A stretch of DNA of 5,149 nt, taken from contig JADIMN010000138.1 in assembly GCA_017694735.1 (NCBI GenBank), positions 1 to 5,149 of the forward strand, in the 5' to 3' direction. The notes under the pieces are model-generated. The model had not been told where the DNA came from. It saw only the letters and a program-made list of their open reading frames with translations, and did not search any database. The stretch comes from Candidatus Alectryobacillus merdavium (lineage in GTDB: Bacteria; Bacillota_I; Bacilli_A; RFN20; CAG-826). The position numbers and the translations under genes are program-made. Positions 1-5,149 of this stretch are shown in pieces. Numbering within the stretch: the stretch's first letter is position 1; each line of letters starts with the position of its first letter.

Positions 1-1
1 A

Positions 2-631
2 CAATATATAGATTCTTATCTTTCAAATTATCCAAAGATTAAAGTCAAATATCTTGACGAACTTGCAAAGATTTTTATTAAAGAAAATAAAAATATTGAG
101 GATTTGCATGAGTTTTTGAAAGATAAAGATAATCACTATCTTAGAAGAATTTATTTTCAAGTTAATCTTATGAGAAGAAAAACTCTAAAAGAGAAATTTG
201 AATTTATTGATAATAATTTAAAACTTCTCCAAAGATGGGAAGATACGGATATGATTTTAAATTATTTACCTAAAAAGTCCTGCAATTCTGCAATTTTTTT
301 CAAAGCAAGGAGCTATATAAAAGAAAAAGATGAATTTAGCAAAAGACTTGGCTATGTTTTACTTTTAAATCAAGTTTATAAGGAAAAAGTATTTTTGAAT
401 GAAATTTTTAAATTATTTGAAAATGATGAAAGATATTATGTTTTAATGGCACAAGCATGGGTTATATCTTATTTATATATGAAGTTTCCATCGGACACTT
501 ATGATTTTTTAAAAAACTCAAATTTATCTTACAAAATAAAATCTAAAGCAATTTCTAAAATTTTAGATTCTTATCAAATTGACAATATTGAAAAGGAAAA
601 AGTTAGAAAACTAAGGGCGTCGGTTAGATAA
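2..631 (+). CDS. DNA alkylation repair protein, AlkD-like HEAT-repeat family (5' partial)
   Basis: The frame is open from base 2 to the TAA at 629-631, giving 209 codons with no start; the gene begins before the window. A TTG at 104 could be taken as a start, but the frame continues upstream with the same style of sequence (a Lys/Ile-rich helix), so it is internal. The protein is helical and basic, as in the AlkD/DNA_alkylation (PF08713) family of HEAT-like-repeat glycosylases that remove alkylated bases without flipping them. Family-type signatures, numbered from the first visible codon: Trp79 and Asp83 in RWEDTD, the spacing of the active-site Trp/Asp pair of AlkD as I recall it; Arg115 in KRLGYVLLL; and YYVLMAQAW at 145-153. 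The tail (KAISKILDS, then KVRKLR) is also typical of Bacillota members. Cytoplasmic DNA repair is the likely role, but the substrate cannot be told from sequence and many members are uncharacterised. No terminator is visible after the stop. Confidence 0.85.
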   Translation, partial: QYIDSYLSNYPKIKVKYLDELAKIFIKENKNIEDLHEFLKDKDNHYLRRIYFQVNLMRRKTLKEKFEFIDNNLKLLQRWEDTDMILNYLPKKSCNSAIFFKARSYIKEKDEFSKRLGYVLLLNQVYKEKVFLNEIFKLFENDERYYVLMAQAWVISYLYMKFPSDTYDFLKNSNLSYKIKSKAISKILDSYQIDNIEKEKVRKLRASVR

Positions 632-658
632 TTTAATCATTTTTAACCAAAAAACACA

Positions 659-686
659 TTGACAAATAATTTTAGAGGTTTAGAAT
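659..686 (+). promoter_or_regulatory. SigA/sigma-70-type promoter of the lipoprotein operon
   Basis: A perfect -35 hexamer TTGACA lies at 659-664 and a -10 hexamer TAGAAT (5 of 6 to TATAAT) at 681-686, separated by 16 bp. This predicts transcription starting near 693-694, leaving a leader of only about 18-20 nt before the TTG start at 712. There is no TG extension of the -10. No operator palindrome is visible around it, so the sequence shows no specific regulation. It is the only convincing promoter for the two lipoprotein genes. Confidence 0.75.
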
Positions 687-700
687 AAGAAACATATGAA

Positions 701-714
701 AGGAGGCTAATTTG
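701..714 (+). promoter_or_regulatory. Strong Shine-Dalgarno site that fixes a TTG start
   Basis: AGGAGG at 701-706 is followed by 5 nt and then TTG at 712-714. The only nearby ATG (696-698) is in another frame and meets TAA at 708-710 after four codons. The main frame has a TGA at 697-699 just upstream. A TTG initiation codon is therefore well supported, and it places the lipobox Cys at residue 22. Confidence 0.85.
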
Positions 715-1878
715 TTAAAATCATTTAAAAGCTTTTTTACTATTTTTTTGATTGGAGGAATTTTATTAACTTCTTGTCAAGATTTAGGAGCGACATCAAG
801 TACAACATGTAATACTGGAGAGTTAAGTTCTAATTCATCAACTTCTATAGAAGATTCATCTACTTCAAGTACTACACAAAATAGTTCTTATTTGTGGAGC
901 GAAGAAATTGATGCATTATTATACGAAGTTTTAAATGAGTCTTATAAATCTCTTCCTGTTTTTGAATGCAGCAATTATGAAGGTTCAAAAAGAGTTGAAG
1001 ATAATATAAATGTAGCAGATATTAAAGCGTACACAGATGATTCAAATTGTAGCTTAACTTATTCAATAGTATTAAGAAGCAACGGGTTTGCTCTTCAAAA
1101 TCAAGAATATAATGGAAGAAATTATTATTCTGCAAGTTTACAATTATCAATATATCAAACTTTATGTGTAAGTTATGTATATGTTGATGATGTAGAACTT
1201 CCATATTTAAGTCTTTCAACTTATATTGTTGATACTTTATTGGAAACTTGGCCAAGTAAAGATTTAATTAATTTATTTGGTTTTGATATTCCAAGTTTAG
1301 ATGCTGAGTCATATCAGTTTAATCACGTAGTACAAAATAATATAGATATTGCACAAATTTATTGTTTTGGTTTAGAAAATTTAGATGAAGCTACAACTCA
1401 ATATAAAACAATATTAGAAAATGATGGATATGTAGTTTATACCAATCAAGATATTTACTATGCTCATAAAGACCAAGATAATATTGAAGTTGATTTTTAT
1501 TGTGATTTAGAAAATCAATGTATTTATATTCAAGCCTATTTGATGCAAGGTAGCAAAAATTGGCCAGTTGATGACTTAGAAATATTTTATCCATTTGAAA
1601 TTCCTCAATATTATGAGGAAGGAGTCAGATATGATTATGGAATGTTTCAAAGTGAATCAAGCTTCATTTACTATATTGATTGTTATTATGTAAGTCCAAC
1701 TTCTGAAGAAAAGTATAAGAAAATTTTAGAAGAAAATTCTTTTACTTATTTAAATCAATATCCATACGAAGAATATGGTTATATTTTTACAAAAAGTGTC
1801 GGACAAGAGACATGTAATATGCAATTTTATTTTGATTATTCTTATATGGTTTTAAGTATCTACTTTATTTTAAATTAA
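712..1878 (+). CDS. Lipoprotein with three tandem copies of an unrecognised ~105-residue unit
   Basis: A 388-aa exported lipoprotein of unknown function. Residues 1-21 form a lipoprotein signal peptide: Lys3/Lys6, a hydrophobic core (FFTIFLIGGILL) and the lipobox LTSC with Cys22. It should be lipidated by Lgt, cut by LspA, and anchored outside the membrane. Residues 23-60 are a Ser/Thr/Asn-rich tether. The rest is acidic, very rich in Tyr, and built of three divergent repeats of about 118, 104 and 105 residues, starting at Trp62, Trp180 and Trp284. The repeats share an opening W(P)xxxL stretch, an IP/LP turn, a central helix (YSIVLRSNGF from 117, YKTILENDGY from 231, YKKILEENSF from 335) and a final pair of Tyr-rich strands. 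It holds nine cysteines besides Cys22 (33, 86, 113, 152, 218, 264, 270, 324, 368), unusual for an exported Gram-positive protein. No catalytic motif is visible. The gene is first in the operon, 12 bp ahead of the large lipoprotein. I do not recognise the family; a binding or scaffolding role is only a guess. Confidence 0.9.
   Translation: MLKSFKSFFTIFLIGGILLTSCQDLGATSSTTCNTGELSSNSSTSIEDSSTSSTTQNSSYLWSEEIDALLYEVLNESYKSLPVFECSNYEGSKRVEDNINVADIKAYTDDSNCSLTYSIVLRSNGFALQNQEYNGRNYYSASLQLSIYQTLCVSYVYVDDVELPYLSLSTYIVDTLLETWPSKDLINLFGFDIPSLDAESYQFNHVVQNNIDIAQIYCFGLENLDEATTQYKTILENDGYVVYTNQDIYYAHKDQDNIEVDFYCDLENQCIYIQAYLMQGSKNWPVDDLEIFYPFEIPQYYEEGVRYDYGMFQSESSFIYYIDCYYVSPTSEEKYKKILEENSFTYLNQYPYEEYGYIFTKSVGQETCNMQFYFDYSYMVLSIYFILN
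895..1878 (+). repeat. Three tandem protein-level repeats within the small lipoprotein
   Basis: The repeats cover bases 895-1248 (residues 62-179), 1249-1560 (180-283) and 1561-1875 (284-388). The helix tyrosine lies 55, 51 and 51 residues after the opening tryptophan. Repeats 1 and 2 match best in the middle (DNINVADIKAY versus NNIDIAQIYCF). Repeats 2 and 3 match best at the start (WPSKDL...FDIP versus WPVDDL...FEIP), in the helix and in the last strands (VDFYCD versus MQFYFD). At DNA level they have diverged, so this is an old duplication and not a slippage repeat. Confidence 0.75.
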
Positions 1879-1890
1879 ATAGGAAATTTT

Positions 1891-4800
1891 ATGAAACAAA
1901 GAAAATTTATTACTCTTTTTGCATTGCCTATACTTGCATTATTATTACAAGCATGTGGTGATGATCCAACATCTCAATCATCACTAAGTGGTTTATCATT
2001 AACAGATCAAACTACTATTAGTGATACAACAAGTGTAACTTCAGATGATACTAGTAGTTCTTCTACAACTAGTGATGATACTAGTATTGTTCCTCCTGAA
2101 ACACTATTTCAAGAAGCTTTAAATAAAGATTATTCTAATATGACTGCTGCAATTGATGCTGCATGGTCAAGTGGAGCAGATGGAGAAAGTTATATTGAAT
2201 ACTATATTAATGGATATACAATTGTATATGATGAAAATGTTGCTTTAATGGGAGCTAATCCTTATCTTTTCTATCATGATTATAATGGTGAAGGATATTT
2301 ATATTTTGAAGCAGATAGACCAGATGATCCAACAAGTACTCCTGCATGGCTTTCAACTGGACCAGATGAAAGTATTAAATATGGAATTGAAAATACATAT
2401 TTTGATATGGAGCAAATATTAGAAAATGTAACTGTTGATATGGTTACTTATTCTGCTGGTTTATATATAATTCAAGATCCAACTTATATACAAACTTTAA
2501 ATGAAACTGTTTTCCAATCATTTTGGAATAATAATATTGAATATGTAACTTTTACAATTGATCAAAATGGATATTTTGCATCAATGATTGGTTTAGAAGA
2601 AATTGATGAAGAAAATGATTATGTAAAAGTTAATTTTTCTAGTTTTGGTGAAACAACTTATCCAACAACAGATATTCCAGAAAAACCAAACGAAGATAAT
2701 GTTATGGAATATTGGGAATATAAAGGATGGGATGGTCCACAAGAAGATACATATGTAGAATCAATTACATTAACTTCTAAAAAAGACCTAGAAAACAATC
2801 AATTAGTTTTAGAAATTGATGAAGTTGCTAATGCAACATATACTTATTTACCTCTTGATGCTAGTGAAGCTGGTGATTGGACATTAGTTTCAAGTAATGA
2901 AGAAGTTGCAACCATTGATTTTGATTTTGATGATGAAGACGGCAATAAACAAGTAAAAATTACTGGCGTTGGTGAAGGAACTTGTCAAGTCTATATTGTC
3001 GCAAAAGGTGAAGAAGGTATCGGCACTGGTGTAGAATCAAATAAAATAGAAGTAAAAGTTAATCCTTTAAAGAGTCAAAATTTAGAAGGTATTGTCTATG
3101 GTTTAAGTTTTACTGGAATAGTAGATAATTCTATTAGTGTTGTTAACAATCAAAATAATAATCTTCCAGTTACTGTAACTGGCAGCAATGTTTCCTTAAA
3201 TAATTATGGTGGATCATATGATTTATTTGACGGAAAAACAGCTTTATTAATGAATGGTGGCAGTCAAGGTGACAATCCAAGTGTTTACTTTGATTTTGAT
3301 GATCAACAAGTTTCTAGTTTATCTTTCTACTATGGTGCATATTTTGAATCAGATTTACTTAATAAAGATTATGTTGAATCATTAATTGTTGAAACTTCAA
3401 ACGATGGTTCAACTTGGACTCCAATTGATGTAACAGATGAAGTTTTAGACAATATTAGTGCACAAAATTTAAAACTATTAGAAAAAGAATTTGAGCCAGC
3501 AAGCAAAGTAAGAATTACTTTAGATACTAATTTTGTTGGTAAATATTTTAGATTTAGCTTTGCTGAAATTAGTTTCATGGCAAATGAAAATTGTCATGAT
3601 CACGAAGATATTGTTGATATTCCTGTTACAAATGTCAGTATTTCTTCATTTAATGATGTTAGAGAAATAAAAGTAAATGAAACATTACAATTCTCTTCTT
3701 TAGTTGAACCAAGTGATGCTACTGACAAAACTATCACTTGGCATGTTGAACCAGAAAGTTTAGCAAGTATTTCTAGTAGTGGAGTTTTAACTCCTTCTGG
3801 AGAAGCAGGAGAAGTAACTGTTTATGCAACTGCTAATAATGGATTAGTAAAATCTAATGAAATAGTAATTTCTATTATTGAAATTCCAAGCGTTGATTCT
3901 TCTGTTTTAGGTAGTTGGAGAGCTGATGATTATCCATCAATGTATGAATTAAATGTAACTGATAATAATTTAGTTGTAACAATTAATGAAGAATCTTTTG
4001 ATGGTGAAGATATTCATATCGTTAAAGAATTAAACTATGTTGGATTAGTCGAAGAAAAATATCATTTTGAAAATGAAGACGGAGATTATTTAAACGTAAA
4101 TGCTGACTCATATTCATCTAAAGAATCTCTAGATGTAGTTGGCGTTGTATCTGATTATAAAATAAATTTATATACACAAAACGTTGTATTCACTAGATAT
4201 ATTCCTGCAACTTCAATGAGTTTAAGTGCAGAAAAGACCACATTAGAACTTGAAGAAACAACAACAATTGAAGTTTCATATAATCCAATTACTGCAACCG
4301 GTGTTGGAGTTGATGAAATTACTTGGAGTGTTGACAAAGAAGATGTCGTAACTTTCTATAATGACGTTACAGACGCTTCCATCGGTTTGTATATAACTGC
4401 AAATAATCCTGGCCAAGTTAAAGTAACTGCTACAAATGGTGATGGAGTTACTGCAAGTATTGACATTATTGTTAATGAGCCTGTAAAGGTTGAAAGTATA
4501 ACCTTGTCTACTGAAGGTGATGTAAGAAGTGTTGAACAATATAAAAGTCTTCAAATCAACGCAACTGTCGTTGGTGAAAGTGGAGAAACTCCATATGATT
4601 CAACGCTTACTTGGACATCATCAAATGATGAAGTATTAAGTGTTGATGATAAAGGAGTTGTAAAAGGACTTCAAGTAAGTAGTGATCCTGTTACAATAAC
4701 TGCAACTGCTAACGACGGTAGCGGTGTATACGCTAGTATTGATATTACTGTTGTTGAAGGTAGTGGAGAGTCTATAATCCCTCAAGAAAATCAAGGTGTT

Positions 4801-5076
4801 TATTCTGGCTATGATGGCTATTATTCTACGATAGTATTAACTTTAGAAAGTGATGGCACTATGACATTAATGAATCAAGATTTGGAAACCACTCCAACTG
4901 AATTGGAACTGGTAGACTTTAATGGAAATATATTTCACTATAGATATAACAATCAAGTAGTTGAACTTGAAATAAGAGATAGTTCAACTGTATGGCTCAC
5001 TATTGAAGAGTATTTTACAACTGCTGAAGGAAATGATATAGCTTGTTTTGGTCCATATATTGAGCTAACAAAATAA
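1891..5076 (+). CDS. Large modular surface lipoprotein with Ig-like (Big_2-type) domains
   Basis: A 1061-aa exported, strongly acidic lipoprotein. The ATG follows AGGA (1881-1884) by 6 nt. Residues 1-21 are the signal peptide, with lipobox LQAC and Cys22; residues 23-67 are a Ser/Thr/Asp-rich tether. Then, in order: 70-285, an unrecognised alpha/beta region opening with EALNKDYSNMT, possibly a LolA-like fold; 288-392, Ig-like domain 1 (Trp330, VSSNEEVATI); 395-575, a beta-sandwich-like region with SNDGSTWTPI near 503-512, reminiscent of F5/8C or similar ligand-binding jelly rolls, ending in C568-H-D-H; 577-664, Ig-like 2 (Trp617); 669-770, a small beta module (LGSWRADDY); 771-863, Ig-like 3 (Trp812); 865-955, Ig-like 4 (LTWTSSNDEVLSVDDKG, the clearest Big_2 signature); 967-1061, a second small beta module resembling 669-770. 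There is no sortase motif, S-layer repeat or catalytic triad. The likely role is a membrane-anchored stalk presenting binding domains (carbohydrate, host or partner protein); the ligand is unknown. It is second gene of the operon, just before the terminator. The Ig-like domains are well supported, the other labels are tentative. Confidence 0.9.
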   Translation: MKQRKFITLFALPILALLLQACGDDPTSQSSLSGLSLTDQTTISDTTSVTSDDTSSSSTTSDDTSIVPPETLFQEALNKDYSNMTAAIDAAWSSGADGESYIEYYINGYTIVYDENVALMGANPYLFYHDYNGEGYLYFEADRPDDPTSTPAWLSTGPDESIKYGIENTYFDMEQILENVTVDMVTYSAGLYIIQDPTYIQTLNETVFQSFWNNNIEYVTFTIDQNGYFASMIGLEEIDEENDYVKVNFSSFGETTYPTTDIPEKPNEDNVMEYWEYKGWDGPQEDTYVESITLTSKKDLENNQLVLEIDEVANATYTYLPLDASEAGDWTLVSSNEEVATIDFDFDDEDGNKQVKITGVGEGTCQVYIVAKGEEGIGTGVESNKIEVKVNPLKSQNLEGIVYGLSFTGIVDNSISVVNNQNNNLPVTVTGSNVSLNNYGGSYDLFDGKTALLMNGGSQGDNPSVYFDFDDQQVSSLSFYYGAYFESDLLNKDYVESLIVETSNDGSTWTPIDVTDEVLDNISAQNLKLLEKEFEPASKVRITLDTNFVGKYFRFSFAEISFMANENCHDHEDIVDIPVTNVSISSFNDVREIKVNETLQFSSLVEPSDATDKTITWHVEPESLASISSSGVLTPSGEAGEVTVYATANNGLVKSNEIVISIIEIPSVDSSVLGSWRADDYPSMYELNVTDNNLVVTINEESFDGEDIHIVKELNYVGLVEEKYHFENEDGDYLNVNADSYSSKESLDVVGVVSDYKINLYTQNVVFTRYIPATSMSLSAEKTTLELEETTTIEVSYNPITATGVGVDEITWSVDKEDVVTFYNDVTDASIGLYITANNPGQVKVTATNGDGVTASIDIIVNEPVKVESITLSTEGDVRSVEQYKSLQINATVVGESGETPYDSTLTWTSSNDEVLSVDDKGVVKGLQVSSDPVTITATANDGSGVYASIDITVVEGSGESIIPQENQGVYSGYDGYYSTIVLTLESDGTMTLMNQDLETTPTELELVDFNGNIFHYRYNNQVVELEIRDSSTVWLTIEEYFTTAEGNDIACFGPYIELTK
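2044..2086 (+). repeat. Short direct repeat in the Ser/Thr/Asp tether
   Basis: The 13-mer GATGATACTAGTA occurs at 2044-2056 and again at 2074-2086, a 30-bp offset equal to ten codons. It encodes a repeated SDDTS in the flexible segment after the lipidated Cys. It looks like a recent in-frame duplication in a low-complexity linker, which could change tether length between strains. Confidence 0.7.
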
Positions 5077-5087
5077 TATTGAAACAG

Positions 5088-5120
5088 AAGCCTAATGTTT
5101 TAATACGTTAGGCTTTTTTT
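5088..5120 (+). terminator. Rho-independent terminator of the lipoprotein operon
   Basis: The left arm starting at 5088 (AAGCCTAATGT) pairs with the right arm ending at 5115, giving an 11-bp stem with one G-T wobble and a 6-nt loop at 5099-5104. A run of seven T residues follows (5114-5120, the first two also able to pair with the stem foot). It lies 11 nt after the stop codon of the large lipoprotein gene and closes the operon. The opposite strand lacks a comparable T-tract, so it should act mainly on the + strand. Confidence 0.92.
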
Positions 5121-5149
5121 ATCTCTAAAATTCAATCATTTAAAAATAT

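Noticed and set aside
104..631. TTG at 104 as the start of a complete 175-aa gene.
   Set aside because: The same frame stays open to the window edge with similar composition, there is no Shine-Dalgarno site just before 104, and the AlkD-like family needs the upstream N-terminal helices.
632..658. Possible terminator after the repair gene.
   Set aside because: The stretch is A/T-rich but forms no GC-containing stem followed by a T-tract; the only pairing, AACC at 646-649 with GGTT at 677-680, is short, wide-looped and overlaps the promoter.
1022..1255. Antisense open frame of 77 codons, and similar ones at 1391-1594, 3369-3578, 4155-4337 and 4276-4554.
   Set aside because: All lie on the opposite strand inside well-supported lipoprotein genes, have no recognisable domains, and are expected by chance when a low-GC gene lacks TTA, CTA and TCA codons in the complementary frame.
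3619..4755. CRISPR-like or DNA-level tandem repeat suggested by the recurrent Ig-like domains.
   Set aside because: The similarity is at protein level only; the DNA of the domains is divergent and there are no regularly spaced identical units.
5121..5149. Promoter or next gene after the terminator.
   Set aside because: Only 29 A/T-rich bases remain, with no -35/-10 pair, ribosome site or start that can be supported.

Overview
The window is a strongly AT-rich piece of a low-GC Gram-positive-type genome. The evidence is strong Shine-Dalgarno sites, a TTG start, two genes with lipoprotein (type II) signal peptides followed by Ser/Thr-rich tethers, and a canonical stem-loop/T-tract terminator. 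Tryptophan is encoded by TGG and all three genes stop at TAA, so there is no sign of the mycoplasma TGA=Trp code. The best guess is an uncultured gut-type Bacillota/Bacilli lineage; this is inference from style and not from a marker gene.

Layout: (1) bases 2-631, the 3' part of an AlkD-like DNA alkylation repair gene whose 5' end lies outside the window. (2) bases 632-711, a short intergenic region with a near-consensus sigma-70/SigA promoter (TTGACA, 16-bp spacer, TAGAAT) and a strong AGGAGG site. (3) bases 712-1878, a 388-aa lipoprotein whose exported part consists of three divergent copies of a roughly 105-residue unit that I do not recognise. (4) bases 1891-5076, a 1061-aa multidomain lipoprotein: N-terminal unknown domain, Ig-like (Big_2-type) domain, a beta-sandwich region with an F5/8C-like turn, another Ig-like domain, a small beta module, two more Ig-like domains and a second small beta module. 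(5) bases 5088-5120, a Rho-independent terminator. The last 29 bases hold nothing I can identify.

The two lipoprotein genes are 12 bp apart, on the same strand, between one clear promoter and one clear terminator, so they form a convincing two-gene operon. Both products should be lipidated at Cys22 and displayed on the outer face of the cytoplasmic membrane. The large one looks like an extended stalk or adhesion/ligand-binding surface protein. The small one is a repeat protein of unknown function, unusually rich in cysteine for an exported protein. The upstream repair gene appears unrelated in function, and no terminator separates it from the operon promoter.

The part that looks least described is the threefold repeat of the small lipoprotein and its pairing with the large modular one.
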